Positions 9,478 through 18,214 of a stretch of DNA of 64,000 bases are shown one piece after another (the first letter of the stretch is position 1; every line of letters begins with the position of its first letter). Below the pieces are notes generated by a model. The model ran no database searches. It saw only the letters and a list, made by a program, of their open reading frames with translations, and was not told the DNA's origin. Source of the stretch: Alphaproteobacteria bacterium (GTDB lineage Bacteria; Pseudomonadota; Alphaproteobacteria; Rickettsiales; JADKJE01). The translations under genes were made by a program, and so were the position numbers. Location of the stretch: positions 124,001 to 188,000 of the forward strand of contig JADKJE010000002.1 in NCBI GenBank assembly GCA_016722515.1, written 5' to 3'.

Positions 9478-9556
9478 CGGTGGCCTCTTTCCTCGTTATT
9501 CGCTTATGCTGCAATGATGACCCCAATCATCCATGACAGACGTTCCCAACTCATGT

Positions 9557-9913
9557 TTAAGGATCGGTTACCTCATTAGTCCTGCTCAACCAATTCGCTT
9601 GGAATATGAATGCGGTAAGCACTCTGCGCTTTTGCGACTGGTTGATGCGGTCAATTTCGGTTTTGATAGCATCGCGAAAACTATAACATAATTCAACAGT
9701 TTCTTTCATGATGTCGCGGGCAGCCGTCATATCGCCCTTGTTAATATTATTTTTGAATTGCTTCATCTTTTCTTCAAGTATAGTTGCCTGATCATCAATT
9801 TCATTGCCAATTGGGTTTTGCCGTAACAGCATAACGGTGGTAATCAATTCCTGGAATTGTTCAACCAGAAGATCGGCTGTTTGTTTGAGCGTATCAGGTA
9901 TAACAAGTGTCAT
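9557..9913 (-). CDS. Unknown helical protein in the flagellar export cluster
   Basis: I do not recognise this 118-residue protein. It appears wholly alpha-helical and soluble, without signal peptide or membrane segment. It contains long amphipathic heptads around residues 40-100. Its start overlaps the stop of the FlhB-like gene by 4 bases, and fliO follows after 79 bases, so it is very probably co-expressed with flagellar export components. Size and all-helical character would suit a chaperone of the FliS/FliT/FlgN kind, but no specific motif shows this. Confidence 0.6.
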   Translation of the reverse strand: MTLVIPDTLKQTADLLVEQFQELITTVMLLRQNPIGNEIDDQATILEEKMKQFKNNINKGDMTAARDIMKETVELCYSFRDAIKTEIDRINQSQKRRVLTAFIFQANWLSRTNEVTDP

Positions 9914-10197
9914 AAGGCAATACTCACAGGTGGATGGTTGCGATAAATATAGGACAATATCTGGGCAACGGCATGATATGCCTCAAGAGGAATAAACGCA
10001 TCTAATTCAAACGCAGAAAGGATTTCGGCCAGTGACGTATCGTGATGAACAGGAATGCGATGTTCCTTAGCAATCGACAAGATTTTCTCGGCTAATTCAC
10101 CCTGGCCTTTAGCAATAATACGTGGCGCATGGTCCTTGCCTTGTTCATAGGAAAGGGCCACGACATGGAGGGGTTTTTTTGACTTTTTAATGCTCAT
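9910..10197 (-). CDS. FlhB C-terminal-domain homologue (FhlB-like)
   Basis: The protein of 95 residues corresponds to the cytoplasmic C-terminal domain of FlhB/YscU without the membrane part. It shows the typical VVALSYEQGKDHAPRIIAKG and HRIPVHHDTSLAEIL blocks. The NPTH self-cleavage motif of full-length FlhB is absent, as is usual in these stand-alone paralogues. I chose the ATG at 10197 (MSIKKSKKP) rather than 10257, because the 20 extra residues are unlike the family. It is the first gene of the minus-strand fliO-fliP unit. The stand-alone domain is thought to modulate export; its precise function is not established. Confidence 0.8.
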   Translation of the reverse strand: MSIKKSKKPLHVVALSYEQGKDHAPRIIAKGQGELAEKILSIAKEHRIPVHHDTSLAEILSAFELDAFIPLEAYHAVAQILSYIYRNHPPVSIAL

Positions 10198-10350
10198 AAC
10201 CTGGAATTGAATTAAATTCGCCCAATTGATGGTAGTGAAAAAATGTTTAAATTTCAACTGGATATACCAAAAAAAGAAACTTTTTTAGCTAAGTCCGATT
10301 TTTTTGTTGCATTTTTTTTAAAACTACAGTTTCATTAGGGGAAGTCATGC

Positions 10351-10356
10351 TATAAT
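10351..10356 (+). promoter_or_regulatory. Candidate -10 box upstream of the mucR-like gene
   Basis: A perfect TATAAT lies in a very AT-rich intergenic stretch, 52 bases before the start codon. No good -35 hexamer is seen at the usual distance. An AAGGA ribosome site precedes the ATG at 10408. Confidence 0.4.
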
Positions 10357-10407
10357 TAGCATATTACTTAAATTAGGTTATTTTTTTAGTATTAATAAGG
10401 ATATTTT

Positions 10408-10878
10408 ATGGTCAACAATATTGACGCTAACGTGCTATTGGAATGCACAGCAACGCTGGTTGCTTCTTATGTTTCTCACAATCATGTGATTCCTTCCGAT
10501 TTACCTGAACTCATTAAGAATGTTTATGGCGGATTCAAGAGCCTTGACTGGTCAAGCGGCATTGGTTTCACCACCCTTCGCACCCCACAAGAAGTAAGTG
10601 ATTTAATTGATCAATCTATACATGAGGATTACATTGTTTGTTTAGAAGACGGCAAGAAAATGAAAATGCTTAAGCGTTATCTTCGCACCAATTACAACAT
10701 GACACCGGAAGAATACCGCAAAAAATGGGGTCTTCCAGCGGATTACCCAATGGTTGCTCCACGCTATGCTGAAAGAAGAAGCCAATTGGCAAAAGACATC
10801 GGCCTTGGCCACCGTGCCCATCGCCGTGGTGCTAGAAAAGCATCTACCGTCCGTATTGATGCATTTGAGAATGCATAG
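10408..10878 (+). CDS. MucR/Ros-family transcriptional regulator with degenerate zinc finger
   Basis: MucR/Ros proteins are alphaproteobacterial DNA-binding regulators of envelope, motility and cell-cycle genes. The core here, CLEDGKKMKMLKRYLRTNY followed by NMTPEEYRKKWGLPADYPMVAP, is unmistakable. Of the four zinc ligands of Ros, only the first (Cys78) remains. The second Cys is Asp81, the first His is Tyr91 and the second His position is Tyr96, with Asn95 beside it. Zinc-free members of the family are known, so the protein can still be functional. Length (156) is normal. It is followed by a strong terminator and so is monocistronic. It may control the adjacent divergent flagellar genes; that is inference. 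Confidence 0.9.
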   Translation: MVNNIDANVLLECTATLVASYVSHNHVIPSDLPELIKNVYGGFKSLDWSSGIGFTTLRTPQEVSDLIDQSIHEDYIVCLEDGKKMKMLKRYLRTNYNMTPEEYRKKWGLPADYPMVAPRYAERRSQLAKDIGLGHRAHRRGARKASTVRIDAFENA

Positions 10879-10907
10879 ACTGTTGGCGTGATTGCTGATA
10901 TAAGTAA

Positions 10908-10941
10908 GGGCATCTCTGAAATTTTTTGGAGATGCCCTTTT
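10908..10941 (+). terminator. Rho-independent terminator after the mucR-like gene
   Basis: A perfect 9-base stem, GGGCATCTC with GAGATGCCC, encloses a 12-base loop and is followed by TTTT. Confidence 0.88.
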
Positions 10942-10961
10942 CGTATGGTACAAGGTAATAT

Positions 10962-11414
10962 ATGACAATAGCAAACAAGCGTGGTCCTCTTTCCGAACTA
11001 GAAAAAAAATGTTTGGAAAAAGGGATTAAACTTACCGAACAACGCCGTATTATTGTTAAAGTGTTGTCAGACGCTACGGATCATCCTGATGTAGAGGAAG
11101 TCCATCGTCGGGCTAGCGCCATCAACCCTAAATTGAATAGCATTGCTACTGTTTATCGAACCTTGCGTACACTGGAAGATGAAGGCATTATTGACCGTCA
11201 CGATTTTGGCGATGGCCGCTCCCGTTATGAAACCGTTCAAGACGGGCATCACGACCATTTGATCGATATTCGTTCGGGGACTGTTTTGGAGTTCTATAAT
11301 GAAGAAATAGAACGCCTTAAAGAAAGAATCGCCTACGATTTAGGCTTCCGATTGGTGGATCACCGCCTGGAACTGTATGCCGTGCCCTTACTTGAATCTG
11401 AAAAGAAAAAATAA
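10962..11414 (+). CDS. fur: Fur-family metal-responsive regulator
   Basis: This 150-residue protein has the winged-helix part of Fur (TEQRRIIVKVL, NSIATVYRTLRTLEDEGII). It also has the metal-binding HHDHL motif at residues 96-100. The C-x2-C pair that follows in enterobacterial Fur is missing, as is common in alphaproteobacterial Fur/Mur proteins. It probably represses iron or manganese uptake genes; the cognate metal cannot be read from sequence. It begins 21 bases after the mucR terminator and lies directly upstream of miaB on the same strand, so read-through into miaB is possible. Confidence 0.9.
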   Translation: MTIANKRGPLSELEKKCLEKGIKLTEQRRIIVKVLSDATDHPDVEEVHRRASAINPKLNSIATVYRTLRTLEDEGIIDRHDFGDGRSRYETVQDGHHDHLIDIRSGTVLEFYNEEIERLKERIAYDLGFRLVDHRLELYAVPLLESEKKK

Positions 11415-11450
11415 GGTTTATGTCAAGTATTCAGATAAATGGAGAATGCA

Positions 11451-12845
11451 TTGAGTAAGAAATTATATATTAAAACCTATGGCTGTCAGATGAATGTTTA
11501 TGATTCTGGGAGAATGCTTGATTCACTCAAGCCGTTGGGGTTTGAATTGATTACCCCCGCCATCCAGGCATGCGAGCAGGATGAAACAGAGCAGGATAAA
11601 TATTTATTCAGTGATGCCGATATGGTTATCCTCAATACCTGTCATATCCGTGAAAAAGCATCCGAGAAAGTCTATGCGGAGCTTGGCCGCATTCGTATGG
11701 CGAAAGAAGCGCGCGCAAAACTCGGCCATGAAATGATTATTGCTGTGGCTGGCTGTGTAGGGCAAGCAGAAGGTGAAGAAATTTTTCGTCGCGCTCCGTT
11801 TGTGGATATTGTGGTGGGCCCACAATCCTATCAGAATCTGCCCAAAATGATTGGCGAAGTGCGCCGCAAAGGTAAATTGGTTGACCTTGAATTTCCGGAA
11901 ATGTCTAAATTTGATGCGTTGCCGGATATTTCTGAATCGCCCATCTCGGCGTTTTTATCGATCCAGGAAGGCTGTGATAAATTCTGTACTTTTTGTGTGG
12001 TTCCCTATACGCGTGGTGCCGAGTATTCGCGCCCGGTGTCGGATATTTACCGTGAAGCCTTGGCGTATGTCGCACACGGTGCAAAAGAAATCACCCTGCT
12101 TGGGCAAAATGTGAATGCCTTTCACGGTGAGGGACCTGATGGTACAATTTGGGATTTGGGAGTGTTAATCCGTCACATTGCCAAGATTGAGGGGTTAGAG
12201 CGTATCCGTTATTCAACCTCCCATCCGCGCGATATGCACGACAGCCTGTTTGCAGCCCATGCCGAGATAGATAAGTTAATGCCGTTTGTCCATTTGCCGG
12301 TCCAGTCGGGATCGGATACGATCCTCAAAGCGATGAACCGCCAGCACACTGCCGAATTTTTTCTTAAGCACATTGAAAGGCTAAGGAAAGACAATCCAGA
12401 TATTCAATTTTCGTCTGATTTTATCGTTGGCTTTCCTGGTGAAACAGAAGCGCATTTTGAAGAAACCATGGAATTGATCAAAACGGTTGGGTTTGCCCAG
12501 GCTTATTCGTTCAAATACAGTCAGCGTCCAGGAACCCCTGGGGCTGAAATGGAGAACCAGGTTCCAGAAGACGTTAAATCCAACCGGTTGGAGCGGATGC
12601 AGCAATTACTGCGGCAACAGCAATTGGCGTTTAACCAGGCCTCCGTAGGCAAAACGATGCCGGTGCTTTTCTTCAAAAAAGGTAAGCATCCAGGGCAAGT
12701 GATTGGTAAAACACCGTATCTGCAGTCGGTACATGTAAAAACCGACAAAGAAATAATGAACCGCATTTGCGAGGTTGAACTGGTCAGTGCCGGTGCAAAT
12801 AGCCTCGAAGGTAAATTGGTTGAAAATATATTTACACAAATTTAG
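11451..12845 (+). CDS. miaB: tRNA-2-methylthio-N6-dimethylallyladenosine synthase MiaB
   Basis: MiaB is a radical-SAM enzyme that methylthiolates i6A37 in tRNAs. The N-terminal domain has the three cluster cysteines in YGCQMN, NTCHIR and GCVGQ. The radical-SAM motif is CDKFCTFC, and a TRAM domain ends the protein. I prefer the TTG at 11451, which gives MSKKLYIKTYGCQMN, because GGAG lies 6 bases before it and families start here. The ATG at 11439 would add four residues. The length of 464 is normal. It heads the classic miaB-phoH-ybeY-corC-lnt series. Confidence 0.95.
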   Translation: MSKKLYIKTYGCQMNVYDSGRMLDSLKPLGFELITPAIQACEQDETEQDKYLFSDADMVILNTCHIREKASEKVYAELGRIRMAKEARAKLGHEMIIAVAGCVGQAEGEEIFRRAPFVDIVVGPQSYQNLPKMIGEVRRKGKLVDLEFPEMSKFDALPDISESPISAFLSIQEGCDKFCTFCVVPYTRGAEYSRPVSDIYREALAYVAHGAKEITLLGQNVNAFHGEGPDGTIWDLGVLIRHIAKIEGLERIRYSTSHPRDMHDSLFAAHAEIDKLMPFVHLPVQSGSDTILKAMNRQHTAEFFLKHIERLRKDNPDIQFSSDFIVGFPGETEAHFEETMELIKTVGFAQAYSFKYSQRPGTPGAEMENQVPEDVKSNRLERMQQLLRQQQLAFNQASVGKTMPVLFFKKGKHPGQVIGKTPYLQSVHVKTDKEIMNRICEVELVSAGANSLEGKLVENIFTQI

Positions 12846-12922
12846 CAAACGTGGCCTAAACTTAAACGATGAAGAATGCATAAACGGAAAATGTAGGTCA
12901 ACGAAAAACAGGGGATCTGGCA

Positions 12923-13870
12923 TTGAGTGAAGGTATTATACACGTTTCGTTCGATAGTTCCGAGTTGCTTGGGCAACTGATGGGAGAAAATAACGCCAAT
13001 TTAAGCCGAATCGAGAAGCTCATGGGAGTGTCTATCTCTTCACGCGGGAACACGATTTCTATCCAAGGCGATGACCAAAAAATAGTGATTGCCAGGGAGG
13101 TATTGGTTTCCCTCTATAGAACGCTCCAACGTCATCAAACCATTAGTCTAAAAGAGGTAGAAGCAATGGTGCGTCTTACTATGGAAATTTCAACCAGCGA
13201 TACCAGTGAAACCTTAACCAATGAGCCGGTGTTAACGACACGTAAGCGACAAATCAGGCACTATACCGAACAGCAGCGTAAATATATTTCCGAATTAAGA
13301 ACCAAAGATATGGTGTTTGCTACTGGCCCTGCTGGAACGGGTAAAACCTATTTGGCGGTTGCGGTTGCGGTTGCGTTGTTATTGAAACATGAGGTGGAGC
13401 GAATCGTGTTATCGCGTCCTGCAGTAGAAGCCGGTGAAAAATTGGGATTTCTTCCTGGTGATTTACGAGACAAAATTGACCCCTATCTACAGCCTCTTTA
13501 TGATGCCCTGCACGATATGCTAGGCGCGGATGATATTGCTCGCTATCTCGAAAAAGGCATGATTGAAATTGCCCCACTGGCTTTTATGCGGGGCCGAACA
13601 TTAACCCGTTCGATCGTGATTCTTGATGAGGCACAAAACACAACGCCTACGCAAATGAAAATGTTCCTCACCCGCTTAGGTGAAGGCTCTAAAATGGTGG
13701 TGGTCGGTGATTTATCACAAGTGGATTTAGAACGCGGCATTACCAGTGGTCTACGTGATGCAGTGGAACGATTAAAGCATTTAGATGAAATAGGGGTTGT
13801 TGAATTCTCAGAGAAGGATATAATCCGACATCCTTTGTTAACAAAAATTATACGGGCCTATGACAAGTGA
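12923..13870 (+). CDS. ybeZ: PhoH-like ATPase (YbeZ)
   Basis: This PhoH-family ATPase acts with YbeY in RNA and ribosome metabolism. The N-terminal 100 residues include a KH-like region. The P-loop is GPAGTGKT and the Walker B segment is SIVILDEAQN. The start is a TTG at 12923 with a GGGG-rich ribosome site upstream. The stop overlaps ybeY by 11 bases, indicating coupled translation. The length of 315 is typical of the short PhoH form. Confidence 0.94.
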   Translation: MSEGIIHVSFDSSELLGQLMGENNANLSRIEKLMGVSISSRGNTISIQGDDQKIVIAREVLVSLYRTLQRHQTISLKEVEAMVRLTMEISTSDTSETLTNEPVLTTRKRQIRHYTEQQRKYISELRTKDMVFATGPAGTGKTYLAVAVAVALLLKHEVERIVLSRPAVEAGEKLGFLPGDLRDKIDPYLQPLYDALHDMLGADDIARYLEKGMIEIAPLAFMRGRTLTRSIVILDEAQNTTPTQMKMFLTRLGEGSKMVVVGDLSQVDLERGITSGLRDAVERLKHLDEIGVVEFSEKDIIRHPLLTKIIRAYDK

Positions 13871-14408
13871 TCCATTGTGTAGTGAGAGGGTGCATATCCT
13901 TATTCACCCCCTGCACCCGGCGTGGTTGACCATTCCAAATCTTGAACATGATGTGGTACATATCATGCAGCAGGCCTTTGCGATACCGCAGCTGAAACCT
14001 TATTTAGAAAAAAATCCTGACAGCGTGGTTGAGGTGGCGGTTGTGCTAGCCAACGACCCTATGATTCAAGGATTAAATGCATCGTACCGCAAGCAGGATA
14101 AACCCACCAATGTCTTGTCGTTTCCGCAGGAGCCATTAAACCCATTGGAGTATGTGCTGCCAGAAAGCGTTGAAGGCATCTCAATGCTGGGGGATATTAT
14201 CCTTGCTTATGAAACCATCGATAAGGAAGCCAAAGAAGAAGGAAAAACCCTGACGGACCATATCCATCATCTGGTTATTCACGGGCTTTTGCATTTACTT
14301 GGGTATGATCACGAAGACAATGACGAAGCTGAAATCATGGAAAATTTAGAAATACAGATTCTTCAAAGCCAGGGGATTGCAAACCCCTATGAAGAGCTGG
14401 GTGCATAA
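13860..14408 (+). CDS. ybeY: Endoribonuclease YbeY, 16S rRNA maturation
   Basis: YbeY is a single-strand-specific metal-dependent endoribonuclease needed for 16S rRNA 3' processing and ribosome quality control. The zinc motif HGLLHLLGYDHED lies near the C-terminus. The upstream DKPTNVLSFPQE block is also diagnostic. The 182-residue length is normal for alphaproteobacteria. The gene overlaps phoH by 11 bases and is followed 20 bases later by corC. Confidence 0.95.
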   Translation: MTSDPLCSERVHILIHPLHPAWLTIPNLEHDVVHIMQQAFAIPQLKPYLEKNPDSVVEVAVVLANDPMIQGLNASYRKQDKPTNVLSFPQEPLNPLEYVLPESVEGISMLGDIILAYETIDKEAKEEGKTLTDHIHHLVIHGLLHLLGYDHEDNDEAEIMENLEIQILQSQGIANPYEELGA

Positions 14409-14428
14409 AAGGGAATTAGGATAGCTTT

Positions 14429-15337
14429 ATGAGACGATACAGGGAAAAACGAAACACAGCAGAATTGCGATCATGGTTTCGCCGATTATTTTCCAGGAAT
14501 AAATACGCGCAGGCGGAAGATCAAATTGGTGCCAGTGATGAGACCGGTCACGCTAACTTAAGTGTGCAGGAGCAATTTATGCTGCGCAATGTCATTGAGT
14601 TTAGGGATTTGCGAGCCAATGATGTGATGGTTCCCCGCAGCGATATTATCGCTGTTGAAAAACATACCACCCTGGATGAATTGCGCGAATGCCTCATTAC
14701 CAGTGAACATACACGCATTCCTGTTTATGAAGAGAGTCTCGACAACGTCAAAGGGTTTATTCACACCAAAGATGTGCTTCCTTATTTGGGGACACATAAA
14801 AATTTCTACATCCAGCATATATTGCGGGATATTTTGTTTGTGTCGCCATCGATCAAGCTGGTTGATTTATTACTTAAAATGCGTTTGAAACGGATACACA
14901 TGGCTTTGGTGCTGGATGAATATGGTGGCATTGATGGCATGGTTACCATTGAAGATATCATGGAAGAAATTGTCGGTGAAATCGAAGATGAACACGACAC
15001 TGATGACGAAATTCTGTTGCAGCGTCTCAATGAAAGCACCTGGCTTGCCAGTGGTAGGGTTGAAGTTGAAACATTTGAAAAGGAAACCGGCTCAACCATT
15101 GTTGCTAACGAAATGGAAGAATTTGACACACTCGGTGGTTACATTTTCCATAAATTGGGGTATGTTCCCAAGAATGGTGAGGAAATTTCCCACCCGTCAG
15201 GAATTATTTTTGAGGTGCTAGAAGCAGATCCACGCCGTGTCAAAAAAATCAAAATCCACCTACTCGCAAACAAATCCAATTACACCGATTCAGAATCAAA
15301 ATCTGAATCAGAATCAGAATCCTCGGATCAGGCATAA
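14429..15337 (+). CDS. corC: CorC/HlyC-type CBS-domain protein
   Basis: The protein has two CBS domains at about residues 70-185, beginning at DVMVPRSDI and ending in VLDEYGGIDGMVTIEDI. A CorC_HlyC domain (to about residue 285) follows. It is cytoplasmic, linked to magnesium/cobalt efflux in enterobacteria, though that function varies. The last 15 residues are a Ser/Glu/Lys low-complexity tail encoded by a TCAGAA-type repeat. The gene's final 101 bases overlap the open frame of lnt, an unusually long overlap. Confidence 0.92.
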   Translation: MRRYREKRNTAELRSWFRRLFSRNKYAQAEDQIGASDETGHANLSVQEQFMLRNVIEFRDLRANDVMVPRSDIIAVEKHTTLDELRECLITSEHTRIPVYEESLDNVKGFIHTKDVLPYLGTHKNFYIQHILRDILFVSPSIKLVDLLLKMRLKRIHMALVLDEYGGIDGMVTIEDIMEEIVGEIEDEHDTDDEILLQRLNESTWLASGRVEVETFEKETGSTIVANEMEEFDTLGGYIFHKLGYVPKNGEEISHPSGIIFEVLEADPRRVKKIKIHLLANKSNYTDSESKSESESESSDQA

Positions 15338-16877
15338 ATTAAGGCAGATACTGGCTGCCGTTTTATCGCTGCAGGGCTGGAAACAAAAATCGCTCCTCTT
15401 CCTCTTGGGGGGGCTGAGCGTTTTGGGACTAGCTCCCATTTTCTTTTTTCCCATCTGGTTTATCACCATTCCGGTGGTCATCTATTATCTGGCCAACGCA
15501 AGCTGTTTAAGGCAGGCCTGGTGGATTGGTTGGTGGTGGGGATGGGGGTTTTTTGTCTTTGGCCTTTATTGGACCGCTTATGCGCTATTGCAGGAAGCAG
15601 ATAAATTTGCGTGGATGGTTCCTTTTTCGGTTTTGGGAGTGCCCGCTTTTATCGCGATCTTTCCGGCTGTCGCGTGCCTATTGGTGCACTATGCACGGCG
15701 CTGGTTACATGATCCGGTGTTATTGTTTATTGTTTTTTATACAGCACTAGAGTACGGGCGCACGTATCTGTTCACAGGATTTCCGTGGAATCTGCTAGGT
15801 TATAGCCTTGGCTTTCATGTGGTTATGTTGCAGGGGGCGGCATGGGTTGGCATTCATGGCCTCGGCCTACTGGCTTTATGCGCTTACGCATTGCCGGCTT
15901 ATGCCCTGCTTTCGCTTCCTAAAAGAATGTGGGTACCTGCGGTATTTGGCGTTGTCACGCTTGCATGTCTAACAGGTGTTGGCATGGTCAGATTGATGCA
16001 TTCCAATACGGGGAATACCCCCAGCATCCATTTGCGTTTAGTTCAGGGCAATATTCCACAAAATATCAAATGGGATTCGCAAATGCGGCTGGGAATTGTG
16101 GAAAAGCATTTGCGCATGAGTAATCTGCCCGGGAGTGAGAAAATCACACATCTCATCTGGTCAGAAACGGCCGTACCTTTTGTCTTGAATCAATATAGTC
16201 CACTCCATGAAATTATCGCCGGGGCTCTGCCAGACAACGTGCATTTGATTACGGGAGGTATCCGCCTAATTTCTGGAGCCACCGAGAGCCAGGATAAATT
16301 ATGGAACACGATGTTTGTTCTCAATGGCACAGGAGAAGTCGAGGGGCATTACGATAAAACCCACCTGGTGCCTTTTGGTGAATATGTGCCGATGCGTGCG
16401 TTATTACCCTTTATCGATAAAATTACCCATGGCATGGGCGATTTTGAAATTGGAACCGGCCCTAAAACCATTAGCGTTCCCAACACGCCACCTTTTTCGG
16501 GGTTAGTCTGTTATGAAGGTATTTTCCCACAGGAAAGCGTCAATAAAGATCTGCGTCCTTCATGGTTGGTCAACATTACGAATGATGCCTGGTTTGGCAC
16601 AAGTAGCGGTCCTTATCAGCATTTCCACATGGTCAGGGTGCGGGCGATCGAACAAGGCCTGCCGTTGGTCAGGGTAGCCAATTCAGGGATAAGCGGCGTC
16701 TTCGATGCTTATGGCCGTATTCGTGCGTCACTTGGGTTAAATAAAACAGGCATTATCAATGCCTCCCTGCCCAATGCCCTTGCACCCACACTCTATGCAC
16801 GGTTTGGTGATAAGTTCTATGGGTTATTGAGCGTCTTGTTGTTGGTGTGTGCCTATTACGTTGGCAAAAATAGGTGA
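15237..16877 (+). CDS. lnt: Apolipoprotein N-acyltransferase Lnt
   Basis: Lnt adds the third acyl chain to lipoproteins in the inner membrane. An N-terminal membrane part of 6-7 helices (residues ~50-265) precedes a nitrilase-like periplasmic domain. The catalytic triad is visible as Glu in WSETAVPF (~310), Lys in YDKTHLVPFGEY (~374) and Cys in GLVCYEGIFP (~425). The only in-frame start upstream of the first helix other than CTG codons is the GTG at 15237, inside corC. This gives an Asn/Gln-rich N-terminus of about 30 residues not expected in the family. The true start may therefore be a nonstandard codon nearer 15350. Confidence 0.92.
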   Translation: MSKKSKSTYSQTNPITPIQNQNLNQNQNPRIRHKLRQILAAVLSLQGWKQKSLLFLLGGLSVLGLAPIFFFPIWFITIPVVIYYLANASCLRQAWWIGWWWGWGFFVFGLYWTAYALLQEADKFAWMVPFSVLGVPAFIAIFPAVACLLVHYARRWLHDPVLLFIVFYTALEYGRTYLFTGFPWNLLGYSLGFHVVMLQGAAWVGIHGLGLLALCAYALPAYALLSLPKRMWVPAVFGVVTLACLTGVGMVRLMHSNTGNTPSIHLRLVQGNIPQNIKWDSQMRLGIVEKHLRMSNLPGSEKITHLIWSETAVPFVLNQYSPLHEIIAGALPDNVHLITGGIRLISGATESQDKLWNTMFVLNGTGEVEGHYDKTHLVPFGEYVPMRALLPFIDKITHGMGDFEIGTGPKTISVPNTPPFSGLVCYEGIFPQESVNKDLRPSWLVNITNDAWFGTSSGPYQHFHMVRVRAIEQGLPLVRVANSGISGVFDAYGRIRASLGLNKTGIINASLPNALAPTLYARFGDKFYGLLSVLLLVCAYYVGKNR

Positions 16878-17290
16878 CTAACAGATTGATTTTTTTTGTT
16901 CTGCTCAGGTCGGATTTAACCTAAGGCCGAGGCGGTAAAAGCAAGGCTATTATTCTTTCCTATTTGTTTAGGCGCCTCCCTCCGGCGCTCAATGAAATCA
17001 ATTTAGACATTAATACAGGTTCTTGAACTAAACACACTGTCATTAAAAAAGGCACCTGAAAACAGGTGCCTTTTTCACAACACTATTTAGGAAATTTACT
17101 TACTCTTTGTAGAGTGTGGCCTGTTCATAGGATGATACACATCAATACTTATTTAGTATATGCATTATATTTATAGAATCATATTTATATAATCGAGTTC
17201 ACGCATTATGAATGATACTTATGAATGGGTCGATACCAACCGCGGATGAGTGTCTGCTGGAGTCAGCATGAAAATCCTTCTCGTGTAGGC
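16878..17290. other. Intergenic region with bidirectional terminator only
   Basis: No credible gene is seen in this 413-base gap between convergent lnt and the receiver/ATPase gene. It holds a clear hairpin terminator at 17045-17075 and an AT-rich stretch at about 17140-17220. A short GC hairpin is present near 16970. Confidence 0.5.
17045..17075. terminator. Bidirectional Rho-independent terminator
   Basis: A perfect stem GGCACCTG/CAGGTGCC around a loop of four A is flanked by a run of A upstream and TTTTT downstream. It can therefore stop transcription from both convergent neighbours. Confidence 0.85.
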
Positions 17291-18214
17291 CTATACGCTT
17301 CCACTCGAGCATCTATACGAACACATAACCCGATTGCCGGCGCCTTGATACTCGACCGTATCAAATGCACGATGCGCCTTAATAATACCGCGGCCGAAGG
17401 GCTCGACCAGTAAGTAGCGGGTTAGGGTGTGATAAGGCGCATGATTAAAGCCATTGCCTTGATCCTGAAGGGTAAGAAAAAGTGTGTTGTTGGCTTGGTG
17501 AAGATGGATGGTCACCGTTTTGTGCTGATGCTGCGCCTCTTGTTCCTTTTGTCTGAGGCACTGCTCATAGGTGTTTGCATTGAGTAGTGATCGTTTAAGA
17601 CTGAAACCCATGTCAAGATTTCCGTGCTCTATCCCATTAACGATCAGTTCGTATATGGCTTCCACCACGTGCAGTGGACGCGGAAAATACCGAGCTAGTT
17701 GAATGGCGATGGCGGGTGCTTCGGCGATTGTTCTTGCTTCAAAGGTTAAGAGCTGTGGGGGCATGATGTCGGCTTTGCCGGTAAGCGCTTCTGTAAAGGT
17801 TCGGCGGCGTAAGGCGCGCTTGCCAGCTTCGGCAAAATAGGGAGTAAGCTGCTCTTGTAAAAACGGCTTCCTGATGAGATAGTCAGGCTGCGATTCAAGG
17901 ATTTCATCAATCTCAAACCAGGCGGTCTTGCCCGTTTGGACAATGATGTCAACATGCGAGAATTGCGGTGTTTTACGAAGCTCCTGACAAAATTCCAACC
18001 CAGTCATACGTGGCATCATGCGGTCCATAAAAATAATATCAACATCCGTTGGGTGTTCCATCAGATGATCCAAAGCGGAGCGTCCTTCGGTGAATTCTCG
18101 AATATGCTCAAAGCCACAAGCCTTCTTGAGTAGCTGATGGGCGATATAACGGGTGTCGTCATCATCGTCTACAACCATGATATTGAGATCTGCAAATGAA
18201 CGATTGGCTACCAT
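17291..18214 (-). CDS. Response regulator with C-terminal HATPase domain
   Basis: Residues 8-125 are a CheY-like receiver: acidic cluster Asp16-20, phosphoacceptor Asp64 in IIFMDRMMP, and Lys116 in RKPF. After a helical linker, residues ~160-300 are a GHKL/HATPase domain. It shows an N-box (ELIVNGIEHGN), a G1 box (DQGNGF) and a G2-like GRGI. No HisKA dimerisation domain or phosphorylatable His box is visible. The protein therefore resembles receiver-controlled, RsbW-like ATPases of general-stress partner switches more than a hybrid kinase. It is monocistronic and convergent with lnt. No cognate kinase, sigma factor or anti-sigma antagonist lies nearby, so its target is unknown. Confidence 0.82.
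   Translation of the reverse strand: MVANRSFADLNIMVVDDDDDTRYIAHQLLKKACGFEHIREFTEGRSALDHLMEHPTDVDIIFMDRMMPRMTGLEFCQELRKTPQFSHVDIIVQTGKTAWFEIDEILESQPDYLIRKPFLQEQLTPYFAEAGKRALRRRTFTEALTGKADIMPPQLLTFEARTIAEAPAIAIQLARYFPRPLHVVEAIYELIVNGIEHGNLDMGFSLKRSLLNANTYEQCLRQKEQEAQHQHKTVTIHLHQANNTLFLTLQDQGNGFNHAPYHTLTRYLLVEPFGRGIIKAHRAFDTVEYQGAGNRVMCSYRCSSGSV

Noticed and set aside
12521..12923. Minus-strand open frames over miaB
   Set aside because: They overlap conserved MiaB coding sequence, and their translations match no family.
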